In this document: piece after piece, positions 1 to 8,573 of the stretch
Layout of the letters: the number at the start of each line of letters is the position of its first letter
Position numbering within the stretch: the stretch's first letter is position 1
Assembly (NCBI RefSeq): GCF_020615385.1
Contig: NZ_JAJAVB010000037.1
Coordinates: 62,001-126,000, forward strand
Direction: 5' to 3'
From: Jiella soli
Lineage (GTDB): Bacteria > Pseudomonadota > Alphaproteobacteria > Rhizobiales > Rhizobiaceae
Length of the DNA stretch: 64,000 bases
Translations under genes and position numbers: made by a program
Notes under the pieces: model-generated
What the model was told of the DNA's origin: nothing
The model's input: the letters and a program-made list of their open reading frames with translations, nothing else
The model's database searches: none

Positions 1-124
1 CCAGCGTCGCCTGCGTCAGGTCGTCGGCGCGGCTCGCGTCGCCCCGCGCCAGCCCGTACGCATAGGCTCGTAGGCTCGGAATGGTTGCGAGAAGCAGGTC
101 CTTGAAATCGGCTGGCGCGGTCAT
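1..124 (-). CDS. ECF-type RNA polymerase sigma factor, N-terminal part (runs off left edge)
   Basis: Only about 41 codons are in the window. They read MTAPADFKDLLLATIPSLR, then a short stretch ending in ASRADDLTQATL, the pattern of sigma-70 region 2 in ECF sigma factors (family knowledge), which recruit RNA polymerase to stress promoters. The ATG at 124 is preferred because GGAG lies ten bases upstream; an in-frame ATG at 133 sits too close to that GGAG. The group (for example EcfG-like general stress sigma) cannot be decided from this part. It is divergent from the kinase gene to its right. Confidence 0.75.
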   Translation of the reverse strand, partial: MTAPADFKDLLLATIPSLRAYAYGLARGDASRADDLTQATL

Positions 125-219
125 GACTGACATTCTCCAAGCATCCGAGGTCGGGGAGCGCGACGGCGCTTCATTTCGCGCCGTTGAGGAAGACGGTAAG
201 GCTTTCTGCCGGGCGGACT

Positions 220-233
220 TTGACGCGCATCAA
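220..233. promoter_or_regulatory. FixK/FNR-type box upstream of the PfkB kinase
   Basis: TTGA-CGCGCA-TCAA is an exact TTGA-N6-TCAA dyad, the recognition pattern of the FNR/FixK/Anr family. It lies about 150 bp before the kinase start at 384, in the intergenic region shared with the divergent sigma factor gene. Three similar boxes occur at 2770, 7522 and 10746. Binding is inferred. Confidence 0.55.
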
Positions 234-383
234 CTTCCCGCGGCAAAAGAACGCGGGCAGCCTGTGGTGGCTCTCCATCACCGTTGCGATGCCGGCAACG
301 GCGCCATCGATGATGGTGTCGATCCGGGAGGTCCGCCCGGCGATCAGGCCTCCGCCGCAAACCCGGAGACGAAAGGAACGCCC

Positions 384-1229
384 ATGGCGCACGTCCTGGT
401 GATCGGAAGCGCGAATGTCGACCGGATCTGGCGGCTCGACGAGCCGATCACTGTTGGCGGCCGCTTCACCTATCGCGAGATGCAGACTCGCTGCGGCGGC
501 GGCGGCTTCAACACGGCGGCGAGCCTCGTCGCTCTCGGCCACACCGTTACCCTTTGCACGAGGCTGTGCGACGACGCCCTCGGTCGTGCCACCCTCGAAA
601 CGCTCCGCGCCTTCGGCATCGGGACAGAGGCGGTGCGCTGGGAGACCGGGTCGACACGGCCGCTGCAGATTCTCGTCGAGCCCTCCGGCAACCGGACCAT
701 CGCCGCGCCTGTGGCGGCGGAAAGCCATACGCTTGCCGAACTGCCGCCGGTCGCGGCGAACATTGCCTATGTCAATGTCCGGCGCGCCGATCCGGCTCTG
801 CTGACGGAACTGTGTTCGCGCATGCCCGTCGTCGCGCAGATGCCGCTGGAGAGGGGCCAGCGCCGGCCGAGCCATGTCCTCATCGGCGCAGCCTCCGACC
901 ACGCGGTGGTGAGCCGGGAGGCCTTCGTCGAAGCGCGCCGGATAGCCGGAGATGGGCTTTCCTCCTTTATCTTGACCGGGGGAGCCGGCGCCGTCCGCCT
1001 CTGGAGCGAGGGCGGGGAGACACGAATCCCGGTGCCGCCTCTGCCAAGGGCGCCGGCCGATACGACGGGCGCGGGCGACGCGTTCGTGGCGGGATTGATC
1101 GACGCGCAGCTGACGGGCGCATCGCCAGTCGACGCGGTTGGCCCTGCCAACGCCATCGCCGCCAGATACCTCACCGACCGCGACGGCTTCTGGGGCGGAT
1201 CGTCCATGCTGGCGGCGGTGGACGGCTGA
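384..1229 (+). CDS. PfkB-family carbohydrate kinase
   Basis: A 281-residue ribokinase/PfkB-fold sugar or nucleoside kinase, cytoplasmic. The N-terminus MAHVLVIGSANVDRIWRLD matches the family's first strand, a GGGGFNTAASLVALG glycine-rich substrate-binding region follows near residue 35, and the ATP/anion-hole motif DTTGAGDAF lies at residues 226-234 with catalytic Asp232. I chose the ATG at 384 because AAGGAA lies just upstream and homology begins there; the reading frame is open further upstream without family similarity. The substrate cannot be told from the sequence. A FixK/FNR-type box sits about 150 bp upstream, which with the neighbouring PEP synthase and UspA genes suggests a role under low oxygen or stasis (inference). 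Confidence 0.85.
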   Translation: MAHVLVIGSANVDRIWRLDEPITVGGRFTYREMQTRCGGGGFNTAASLVALGHTVTLCTRLCDDALGRATLETLRAFGIGTEAVRWETGSTRPLQILVEPSGNRTIAAPVAAESHTLAELPPVAANIAYVNVRRADPALLTELCSRMPVVAQMPLERGQRRPSHVLIGAASDHAVVSREAFVEARRIAGDGLSSFILTGGAGAVRLWSEGGETRIPVPPLPRAPADTTGAGDAFVAGLIDAQLTGASPVDAVGPANAIAARYLTDRDGFWGGSSMLAAVDG

Positions 1230-1277
1230 AGTCTTGCGGTCCGCAAGGGGCTGCGGAGCGGGACCGGTGCGGCAAGC

Positions 1278-1578
1278 TCAGACGCCGATTGCGCTGCGCA
1301 CGGCCTCCGACAGAAGCGTGCCCCAGGACCAGACCAGGGAAGACGACGAGGGCCGCCATGAGCGCCACCGTCAGCCCAGCCGGCACCGCCCTCCCCGCGA
1401 TCCGCCGGCGCAGCCTCAGATGCAGCGGCCTTGCCAGCACCGCGAGGACGAGGGCCCAGACGATCGCCGGCAGGAACGGCACCGCCAGCAGGAGGCAGAG
1501 GTAGAAGCCGACCATCCCGGCTGCGATCAGGATCAGCGTCGAAAGCGTCTTCGGAGGAGGCGTATCGCGATCAAACAC
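1278..1578 (-). pseudogene. AI-2E family transporter, N-terminal remnant
   Basis: From a GTG at 1578 the frame gives two hydrophobic segments (LILIAAGMVGFYLCLLLAV and PAGLTVALMAALVVFPGLVL) separated by a basic turn, typical of the start of AI-2E/PerM-type exporters. The family is about 350 residues; here homology stops after about 85. A one-base shift near 1320 leads to a stop at 1278. The GTG overlaps the end of the upstream P-type ATPase remnant, so the two were once a coupled pair. Almost certainly non-functional. Confidence 0.65.
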
Positions 1579-2682
1579 CGGCCCCACCGCGGCTCTTCCG
1601 GTTCCGGTTTGCGCCGAGGCGCGGTAGCACCGACTTGGCCAATCCTGCGTTCCCGCCGTCAGGCTTGCGAGCGAGCCGCGAGCGCAGCAGCTTGTCAGCC
1701 TCCATGACGAGGAGCACCGACAGCGCCAGCAGCACAAGCATCAGCCATTCCGACAGCGGCAGTGGCGAGAGCCCGAGGAGATTGCGCAGCCGGCAGGTGT
1801 CTCACGATCACGTTGCGGCGCGCCATACGCCGGGTGGCGATCGACAGGGCAATGGTGACCGCGACCGGCAGGCCTTCGGAGATCACCGAGACCGCGAGCG
1901 CGATGGGGACGATGAAGGTCTCGCGCAGCGTTGCTCCGGCGCCGAGCTGCAGCGCGATAACCGCCAGAATGAGGCCGAACGAGACGATCCCGAGGATCTG
2001 GGTGAAGCGGTCTAGGCGCCGCGTCAGCGGCGGCGCCGCGGCCGGTGCCTGCAGGGCGCCGGCGATGGCGCCGAGTTCGGTCCGGCTGCCGGTGGGCGAC
2101 GACCAGCGCCCGCGTGCGGCCACGCTGAAGGTGGAGCCGGCAAACAGCATGGTCAGCCGCTCGGCGAGCGGCGTGTCGGCGGCAAGGGCTCCGTCCGCCA
2201 CCTTGTCGACCGGCAGCGACTCGCCGGTGAGCGAGGATCGTCGGCCTGGACCTTGGCGGCGTCGAGGAGGCGCAGGTCGGCCGGAGCCCGATCGCCGCCT
2301 TCCGCGGCATGCGGCCGAGCAGCGCCGCGAGTTCGCTCCCGGCCCGCCGTTGCGCAAAGGCTTCCAGCGCCCCGCCGCCGGAAGACATCAGGGCGATCAT
2401 GACGCCTGCCAGATACTCGTCGAGCAGGAGGGCGCCGCCCATGGCGAGAGCCGCGATGACGTCGAGGCCGAACTCGCCGCGTCTGAGGCCGACCAGGATC
2501 TCTCCCAGGAGATGGACGAGCACGAGCACGGTTCCCGCGGCCCACCGCGACGCGTCAAGTCCCGCACGATCGGCGAACCAGAAGAGCCCGCCGCTTGCGA
2601 GCGCCGCCAAGGTGATCGGCAGGAGCAGGGTCTTCGTGAAGGCGCCGAAGCGCCGCAGGACGGAAGGTTCGGAAGATGGCAC
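1571..2682 (-). pseudogene. P-type cation ATPase with large internal deletion and frameshift
   Basis: The first part (2682 to about 2290) has the N-terminal membrane helices of a P1B-like ATPase (LDVIAALAMGGALLLDEYL). After a frameshift near 2250-2290 the actuator domain appears (SLTGESLPVDK) and then the M4 helix with SEGLPVAVTIALSIATRRM. At about 1795 the reading passes directly from RRNVIVRHLP to the typical C-terminal helix (WLMLVLLALSVLLVMEADKL). The phosphorylation domain with DKTGT, the nucleotide-binding domain and most C-terminal helices are therefore missing. The product cannot pump ions. Loss by one internal deletion plus one frameshift is the simplest explanation. A FixK/FNR box lies about 90 bp upstream of the start. 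Confidence 0.8.
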
Positions 2683-2769
2683 GCGCAGACCCCTTCTTTG
2701 GAACGACTGTAATTCGTCCGCGCGATGCGCCTTGATCGGACGCAGTTCCTTGCCTCCACCGGTCCCGCG

Positions 2770-2783
2770 TTGATGTGGATCAA
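2770..2783. promoter_or_regulatory. FixK/FNR-type box between divergent genes
   Basis: TTGAT-GTGG-ATCAA is a perfect ten-base FNR/FixK dyad. It is about 90 bp upstream of the dead ATPase start (2682, minus) and about 85 bp upstream of the small gene at 2862 (plus), so it could serve both directions. Function is inferred from the match. Confidence 0.6.
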
Positions 2784-2861
2784 TGCGGGACCGGCGGGTT
2801 CGAATTAGGGATCGAGCACACCCGCAGCCGATGCTCGCCCGCCGCAGATGGAGCTTGTCAG

Positions 2862-3092
2862 ATGCGCGAACACTTCACCGTTCCCGATCGTCAGGCGAAG
2901 TTGGACCTGATGAGGGTCGGCGTGACGCTTGCCCTTCGGTGCGCCGATTGCGAGCGGCTGTTCGGCGTCGACGATGACTCGGCGGGTCGGCTGCGCAACT
3001 TCGCCCGCGGGCACGGCTGCACCTTCGCCCACATCCCTCAAGGCGCTGCTTTCTTCCGCATTCTGTTGCCGTCCCACCTCGCGGAGGGGTAA
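2862..3092 (+). CDS. Small Cys-containing hypothetical protein
   Basis: A 76-residue unknown protein starting MREHFTVPDRQAKLDLMRVG. The ATG at 2862 has GGAG eight bases upstream. It contains CADCERLFGV and later HGCTFAHI, a possible metal-binding Cys/His set, but I do not recognise a family. It is followed after about 90 bp by the MgtC-like gene on the same strand and preceded by a FixK/FNR-type box, so the two may be co-transcribed. An in-frame upstream start at 2775 exists but overlaps the box. Confidence 0.4.
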   Translation: MREHFTVPDRQAKLDLMRVGVTLALRCADCERLFGVDDDSAGRLRNFARGHGCTFAHIPQGAAFFRILLPSHLAEG

Positions 3093-3183
3093 GCGGCTTG
3101 CGAGGCAACAAAGGCTGGGAAGCGGGCCGGTCGTCATTCGAGCCTACCCGTCCGGCCCGCCAGCCCGCCCGAAGGCCGTCCAC

Positions 3184-4437
3184 ATGAACGACCTCGATCT
3201 CCTCAGCCGCCTCGCCGTGTCGCTGTCGATCGGGCTTCTCGTCGGCCTTGAGCGGGGATGGCAGACCCGCGAGGAGGAGCCGCATCTTCGCGCCGCGGGC
3301 CTTCGCACCTTCGCACTGACGGGGCTGCTGGGCGGGATCTGCGGCGCCGCCGCCGCAGCTTTGTCCGCGCCGCTGGTAATTGGCCTCGGCTTTCTCGGAT
3401 TCGCCTTCGCCTTCACCACCTTCCATGCGCTGGAGGCGCGGGCGAGCCGCAACTTCTCCGCCACGTCGGCGGTCGCCGGGCTCTTGACCTTCGTCCTCGG
3501 GACCTACGCGATCATCGGGTCCGTCCCGGTCGCGGCAGCGGGAGCCGTAGCCATGACGCTGCTCCTGGCGCTGCGCGAGCCCTTGCACCGTTGGGTGCAG
3601 GCGCTCTCCTGGACGGAGATCCGCGCCGTCCTGACGCTCCTCGCGATGACCTTTCTCCTGCTGCCGATCCTGCCCGATCGGAGCGTAGATCCGTGGGGCG
3701 CGCTCAATCCGGCGCGGATCTGGATGCTGACCATCTTCATCGCGGCGCTCTCCTTCGGCGGCTACGTCGCGATCAAGGCGCTCGGGGACCGGCTGGGCGT
3801 CCTCATTGCCGCGGTCGCCGGCGCCATGGCGTCGTCCACGGCAACGACGCTGACCCTCGCCCGTCTCGGATGCGAGCGGCCGCATTCGGCCGGGCTGATT
3901 GCCGCCGGAATTCTGATCGCCGGCGTCGTGATGACGGCGCGGATCATCATCGTCGTCAGCGTTATCGACCGTGACCTGCTGTTTTCCATTGCGCCGGAGC
4001 TTGCCGTTCTGTCGGTGGTCCTCGTCGCATTCGCGGTCGTGCTCCTGTTCCGGAACCGGGCGGCGGAGAAGACCGAGCTCAAACTTTCCAATCCTCTGCA
4101 GCTGGGCGCAGCCATGAAGATGGCGGGCTTCATCGCGCTGATCCTGATAGCGAGCGTGCTGATGCGGCAGGTGCTCGGCAATGCCGGTATCCTCGCTCTC
4201 GCGGCCGTGTCTGGTCTGGCGGATGTCGACGCGATCTCGATTTCCATGGCCGAGCTAGCTTCCCGCCCGGGCGGCCGCGGCGTCGCCGGACAAGCCATCC
4301 TCATCGCCGTCAGCGTCAACACCGCGGTCAAGGCGGCGATGGCGCTCTGGGTCGGCCGACGACCGGTCGGCATCCCCGTCGTCGCAGCCAGCGTCCTCGC
4401 GGTCGTCACGATGGCTGTCACGGCAGTCCTTTTCTGA
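3184..4437 (+). CDS. MgtC/SapB family membrane protein with DUF4010 domain
   Basis: A 417-residue integral inner-membrane protein. Residues about 8-150 form the MgtC/SapB-type N-terminal half with the signature SLSIGLLVGLERGWQ, and the rest matches DUF4010, giving about a dozen hydrophobic helices. MgtC-type proteins are linked to Mg2+ limitation and, in some bacteria, inhibition of F-ATPase; the longer DUF4010 fusions are uncharacterised. GAAGG lies eight bases before the ATG. The neighbourhood holds remnants of two cation ATPases, consistent with cation homeostasis (inference). Confidence 0.85.
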   Translation: MNDLDLLSRLAVSLSIGLLVGLERGWQTREEEPHLRAAGLRTFALTGLLGGICGAAAAALSAPLVIGLGFLGFAFAFTTFHALEARASRNFSATSAVAGLLTFVLGTYAIIGSVPVAAAGAVAMTLLLALREPLHRWVQALSWTEIRAVLTLLAMTFLLLPILPDRSVDPWGALNPARIWMLTIFIAALSFGGYVAIKALGDRLGVLIAAVAGAMASSTATTLTLARLGCERPHSAGLIAAGILIAGVVMTARIIIVVSVIDRDLLFSIAPELAVLSVVLVAFAVVLLFRNRAAEKTELKLSNPLQLGAAMKMAGFIALILIASVLMRQVLGNAGILALAAVSGLADVDAISISMAELASRPGGRGVAGQAILIAVSVNTAVKAAMALWVGRRPVGIPVVAASVLAVVTMAVTAVLF

Positions 4438-4525
4438 CGCCCTTCCACCTGCGCGATCAGATTCCGTATTCCAGGTTCATGCACCCGGTCGCAGCGGCTA
4501 GGCCATGGTTCGGCGCCGGCTGCGC

Positions 4526-6946
4526 TCAGGCCGACTTCAACGGCATCGGCGCCTCGCGCTGTCGCGCCTTCTCCGCTTCCGCCCGGGCGACGTGATCCTT
4601 CACGGCAAGAAAGCTGTCGGGCGTCACCGAGATCGAGTCGATGCCGCATTCGACGAGGAAGGCGGCGAAGCCCGGATTGTCGCTCGGCGCTTGGCCGCAC
4701 AGCCCGACCTTAGCGCCCGCCGCATGCGCGGCGGTGATCAGGCTTCGGATCATCCACTTGACGGCCTCGTCCTCCTCGTCGAACAGCGTCGAGAGAAGAT
4801 CGGAGTCGCGATCGATGCCGAGGGTGAGCTGCGTCAGGTCGTTGGAGCCGATCGAGAACCCGTCGAAGCGCTCGGCAAAGCCCTTGGCGAGAATGACGTT
4901 CGAGGGGATCTCGCACATCACGTAGACCTCCAGCCCGTTCTCGCCGCGAACCAGCCCGTTCTCGCGCATCACGGCAAGCACCTGGTCGGCCTCGGCAAGC
5001 GTGCGGCAGAACGGGATCATCACCACGACGTTGTCGAAGCCTATCTCCTCGCGCAGCCGCTTGATGGCCCGGCATTCCAGTGCGAAGCCTTCGCGATAGC
5101 GCGGCGAATAGTAGCGCGAGGCGCCGCGAAAGCCGAGCATCGGGTTGGCCTCCTCGGGCTCGAACTCCCGGCCGCCGATGAGATGCGAGTACTCGTTGGT
5201 CTTGAAGTCGCTCATCCGCACGATGCAGGGCGCCGGATGGACCGTCGCTGCGATACGGGCGAGACCCCGGGCAAGCCGATCGACGAAGAAGGCCGGCTTG
5301 TCGTCATAGCCGCGGGTGATCTCGGCGATCTCCGCTTGCGCCGCGGCGTCGGCGACCCGTTCGGGATGGATCAGCGCCATCGGATGAATCTTGATGGCAT
5401 TGTTGATGACGAATTCCATGCGGGCGAGGCCGACCCCGTTCGCCGGCAGTCGCCACCAGCGCATCGCCGCGTCCGGGTTGGCGAGGTTGAGCATCACATG
5501 CGTCCGGGTCGCGACAACCTTGTCGAGGTCCAACTCCTCGACCTGGATCTCGGCCGCGCCCTCGTACACGAAGCCAGTCTCGCCTTCGGCGCAACAAACC
5601 GTCACGTCCTGCTCGTCATGCAGGATCTCGGTCGCGTTGCCGGTCCCCACGATCGCCGGCAGACCAAGTTCGCGGCTGACGATGGCGGCATGCGAGGTGC
5701 GCCCGCCGTGGTCAGTGACGATGCCCGCCGCGCGCTTCATGATCGGCACCCAGTCGGGGTCGGTGATCTCGGTGACGAGCACCGAGCCCTCGACGAAGCG
5801 ATCGATCTCGCTGGCGTCGCGGATCAGGCAGACCGGTCCCGAGACCGCGGCCTCGCCAATCGACAGGCCCGTACAGAGCGCGCGACCATGGGCGCCGACA
5901 TGGTAGCTCTTCAAGGCACCGGCCCGGCGTCGCGACTGCACAGTCTCCGGCCGCGCCTGGACGATGAACAGCGACCCGTCGCGCCCGTCCTTGGCCCATT
6001 CCATGTCCATCGGGTAGCCGTAATGCGCCTCGATGGTCACCGCCCAACGCGCCAGGGCGAGAATCTCGTCGTCCGAAAGGACAAAGCTGCGGCGTTCGGC
6101 GAGCGAGGTCGGCACATTCTTTACCGGCCGCTCCCCGCCACGCGCGTAGATCATCTTCTTTTCCTTGGCACCGAGCGCCTTATGGATGATCGGCTTCAGC
6201 TTGGGGTCGTCGAGGAACGGCTTGAACACCTGGAACTCGTCGGGATCGACGGCCCCTTGCACGACGTTTTCGCCAAGCCCGAATGCGGCGTTGATCAGGA
6301 CCACCCGATCGCAGCCGGTCTCGGTGTCGAGCGAGAACATGACGCCGGAGCCCCCGAGATCGGAGCGCACCATGCGCTGCACGCCGATCGATAGCGCGAT
6401 CTTCATGTGGCTGTAGCCCGTGGCCTTGCGGTAGCTGATCGCTCGGTCGGTAAACAGCGAGGCGTAGCAGCGCCGGCAGGCGTCAAGCACTGCGTCGGCG
6501 CCGGAGATGTTGAGGAAGGTCTCCTGCTGGCCGGCGAAGCTCGCATCCGGCAGATCCTCGGCGGTCGCGCTGGATCGCACCGCCACGTTTACGTCGTCCG
6601 TCCCGGAGCGGCGCCCAAGTTCGGCATATGCCGCCCGGATCGCAGCCGCAGATTCGGCCGGGAAGTCGCCGCGCAGGAATGCTGCGCGGATAGTCCGCCC
6701 GGCCTCGGCGAGCGGGATCTTGCCTGCAGCCTCGTCGGCAAGGACGCCCGCGATCATGTCGGCGAGCCCGTTGGTTTCAACGAAGCGGCGGAACATCGCC
6801 GCCGTCGTCGCGAAACCCGGAGGCACGGCAACGCCCCGCGACGCCAGCGTGCGCACCATCTCGCCAAGCGACGCGTTCTTGCCGCCGACTTTCGCGACGT
6901 CATGACGGCCGGTCTCTTCGAACGAAAGGATCTCACTGTCGGGCAT
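4526..6946 (-). CDS. ppsA: Phosphoenolpyruvate synthase
   Basis: An 806-residue cytoplasmic enzyme, close to the usual 790, that converts pyruvate, ATP and water to PEP, AMP and phosphate. The order is N-terminal PEP/pyruvate-binding domain (GGKNASLGEMVR near residue 20), central swivelling domain with catalytic His419 in GGRTSHAAIVSRELGLPAIV, and C-terminal TIM barrel with the active-site Cys750 in GLCGQAPSDNP. The ATG at 6946 has AGGAGG five bases upstream, so an in-frame start nine codons earlier is unlikely. In this island it may support carbon recycling in non-growing or oxygen-limited cells (inference). It follows a small gene on the same strand. Confidence 0.95.
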   Translation of the reverse strand: MPDSEILSFEETGRHDVAKVGGKNASLGEMVRTLASRGVAVPPGFATTAAMFRRFVETNGLADMIAGVLADEAAGKIPLAEAGRTIRAAFLRGDFPAESAAAIRAAYAELGRRSGTDDVNVAVRSSATAEDLPDASFAGQQETFLNISGADAVLDACRRCYASLFTDRAISYRKATGYSHMKIALSIGVQRMVRSDLGGSGVMFSLDTETGCDRVVLINAAFGLGENVVQGAVDPDEFQVFKPFLDDPKLKPIIHKALGAKEKKMIYARGGERPVKNVPTSLAERRSFVLSDDEILALARWAVTIEAHYGYPMDMEWAKDGRDGSLFIVQARPETVQSRRRAGALKSYHVGAHGRALCTGLSIGEAAVSGPVCLIRDASEIDRFVEGSVLVTEITDPDWVPIMKRAAGIVTDHGGRTSHAAIVSRELGLPAIVGTGNATEILHDEQDVTVCCAEGETGFVYEGAAEIQVEELDLDKVVATRTHVMLNLANPDAAMRWWRLPANGVGLARMEFVINNAIKIHPMALIHPERVADAAAQAEIAEITRGYDDKPAFFVDRLARGLARIAATVHPAPCIVRMSDFKTNEYSHLIGGREFEPEEANPMLGFRGASRYYSPRYREGFALECRAIKRLREEIGFDNVVVMIPFCRTLAEADQVLAVMRENGLVRGENGLEVYVMCEIPSNVILAKGFAERFDGFSIGSNDLTQLTLGIDRDSDLLSTLFDEEDEAVKWMIRSLITAAHAAGAKVGLCGQAPSDNPGFAAFLVECGIDSISVTPDSFLAVKDHVARAEAEKARQREAPMPLKSA

Positions 6947-7077
6947 GGTCTGCCTCCTACCGATTTGCCTCAAGGTCTTCGCCTGCGCGATGGCGCCGTG
7001 GCCGCGAAGCCGATGCTCTGGAGAGCAGGAATGCTCTTAGCCTCGCCCTTCCGCTCCGCTGCTTGCGCGGCCCGGGC

Positions 7078-7440
7078 CTACTTGAAGCCGCCCTCGAACC
7101 CGCGGATGACGCCAAGGATTGCAGCGTTGATCGCAATGGCGGGCGTCGCGCCGAGACCGGCGCCTACCGTCTCCTCGTCATCCCGCCCTTCCCGCAGGAT
7201 GCAGCTCCACTGCGCCCCGCCGAGCGTCGTGCCGTCCAGTTGAAGGTTCCAGCCTGGAAGGGCCTTGACTGCCAGTTCGATCGCGCCATCCGTCGACGCG
7301 AGCGCGCGGCTTGCATCGGCCGCAGTCTCGACTGGCCGCACATGCTCAGCCAAAGCAGCGCGCAGGTCCCGCGCCAGCGCCTCGTCGGTTTCCGCGGCTT
7401 CCTTGCAGCGCAGGATCAGGATGTCGAGGTCGTTGGCCAT
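7078..7440 (-). CDS. Hypothetical protein, 120 residues
   Basis: The protein begins MANDLDILILRCKEAAET and has an alpha-helical first half, then ALPGWNLQLDGTTLGGAQWSC, which looks like a small alpha/beta fold. The pattern of W-x-W-like core residues and ATPAIAINAAILGVI resembles the phage ABA-sandwich-like domain, but this is tentative. GGGAG lies before the ATG. It precedes ppsA by about 130 bp on the same strand, and a FixK-type box lies about 85 bp upstream, suggesting an operon with ppsA. Confidence 0.6.
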   Translation of the reverse strand: MANDLDILILRCKEAAETDEALARDLRAALAEHVRPVETAADASRALASTDGAIELAVKALPGWNLQLDGTTLGGAQWSCILREGRDDEETVGAGLGATPAIAINAAILGVIRGFEGGFK

Positions 7441-7726
7441 GATGGGCTCCCGGCTAAAGTCGTCGGTCCGAAGCGGATTGTCGATCTGCGCAGAGAATGA
7501 ACGAGACTTCGCGCTGCCGAATTGATCTGGCGCAACCGGCTTCCGGTCGATCGGGACCTGGCGGGCGTCCGGGCCAGCCGGCGCGTGCTCGGCGAGCGGT
7601 CGGCTGTCCTTGGTCAGCCGGTTCAGCGATCGGCTCGAAGTCCCGCGATCCCGCTTCAGCCGGTCCATCCGGTGGCCACCTCCGTCGCACCGCTTATGGT
7701 CCGAGTTTCGACCCCCAGCGCGGACA
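7441..7726. other. Non-coding stretch upstream of the 120-residue gene
   Basis: I see no convincing gene here. It holds the FixK-type box at 7522-7535 and presumably the promoter of the minus-strand pair ending in ppsA. Confidence 0.4.
7522..7535. promoter_or_regulatory. FixK-type box (TTGA-N6-GCAA)
   Basis: TTGA-TCTGGC-GCAA fits the relaxed rhizobial FixK2 consensus TTG(A/C)-N6-(T/G)CAA. It sits about 85 bp before the start at 7440, the same spacing as the box at 2770 has to its genes. It is weaker than the three boxes ending in TCAA. Confidence 0.4.
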
Positions 7727-8023
7727 CTAGCCCGCCTTGTGCGGCATTTCACCCTGAAAGGATTCCGACGCCCCCCCCCCGATGGCGATCACTTCGGGGC
7801 CGGCGCAGCGTAGCGCCGCCAGACGGCCTTGCGCATGCGTCGGCGGCTCTCCTCCGCCGGCAGGACGTTGTCGGCTTCGATCCGTTGGGCCCATGATCGC
7901 CACGAACTCGCCTTCCCTGAGATGCAGGGTCACGCCCCGTAGGGCGCTGACGGCGGCTGTCCCGCCCCCGTAGATCTTGGCGAGATCCTGGAGCCGGATC
8001 AGTTCGCCCGGCGTGCCGTCCAT
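7727..8023 (-). pseudogene. MacB-type ABC transporter ATPase, N-terminal stub
   Basis: From the ATG at 8023 (AGGGGAG upstream) the product reads LIRLQDLAKIYGGG and then SALRGVTLHLREGEFVAIMGP, the normal start of a MacB/LolD-type ATPase up to the first residues of Walker A. The GxGKS lysine motif never comes: the reading switches at about 7890 to unrelated sequence that includes a run of ten C bases near 7771. In another frame the joined sequence looks like the C-terminus of a different protein (VLPAEESRRRMRKAV). The start lies two bases after the stop of the adaptor remnant, as in intact macAB operons. Non-functional. Confidence 0.7.
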
Positions 8024-8025
8024 CG

Positions 8026-8319
8026 TCAACTCCCCTCGACCGAGCCGACGACGAGGGGATCGCCCTCACCGATGTCGCCGCCGACGATTTCGGTCCAACT
8101 GCCGTCGGTGAACCCGACGGCGACCACGACCGCCTCCGGCTGACCCTGCCGGAGAACGAAGACGCGCCTTTCGTTGGCGACCGCCTTGTCGGCCGTCTCG
8201 GGCTTTGAGGTAGCGCCGGGGCGCGGCATCATCCGCAGGAACAGTTGCCTTTTGTCGGACGTCGTCGCCTCTTCGGGCGGCGCGTAGCGCAGCGCGGCGG
8301 GAGGTCCGGCCGGAGCCGT
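8026..8319 (-). pseudogene. MacA/HlyD-type periplasmic adaptor, C-terminal remnant
   Basis: The frame from 8319 to the stop at 8026 reads PAALRYAPPEEATTSDKR, then RRVFVLRQGQPEAVVVAVGF and TDGSWTEIVGGDIGEGDPLV, the beta-rich membrane-proximal end of MacA-like adaptors of tripartite efflux pumps. An in-frame stop at 8320-8322 cuts it off, so about three quarters of the protein (signal, lipoyl and hairpin domains) is missing. It precedes the MacB stub and confirms a decayed macAB-like operon. Confidence 0.7.
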
Positions 8320-8573
8320 TCAGCTCGAGGACAGTTTCGATCTCGGGGGTCGGCGCGAGCATCTGGCGTTGATCTTCAGTCGTTGCTCAAAGTCAGATTT
8401 TTTGCGTGCCGGCCCCCTTCACTGGCTCAACGCGTCCGCACCGTACGCGGCACGCGATCGAGACGCTGCTGGCTGTGGGCTCGCCCTGGAGGCTGGCCGA
8501 GCATTTAACGCCATACCGGCAGACGGACGGAGCGGGACATCGCCGATGCTTCGCGCGTCAGTCCCGCTCTCAG
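8320..8573. other. Non-coding stretch between decayed adaptor and DUF gene
   Basis: No gene is recognised. Some sequence may be further debris of the adaptor operon. Confidence 0.3.

Noticed and set aside
4505-6394. Long open frame (629 codons) on the plus strand opposite ppsA
   Set aside because: It is antisense to a fully conserved PEP synthase and its product is basic, His/Arg-rich and without any domain; typical GC-rich shadow frame. The same applies to long antisense frames at 24548-26839, 26089-27471, 29990-31627 and 34461-35699.
7771-7780. Run of ten C bases
   Set aside because: Could be a phase-variation tract, but the surrounding gene is already destroyed, so switching would have no effect; more likely a slippage remnant or sequencing artefact.
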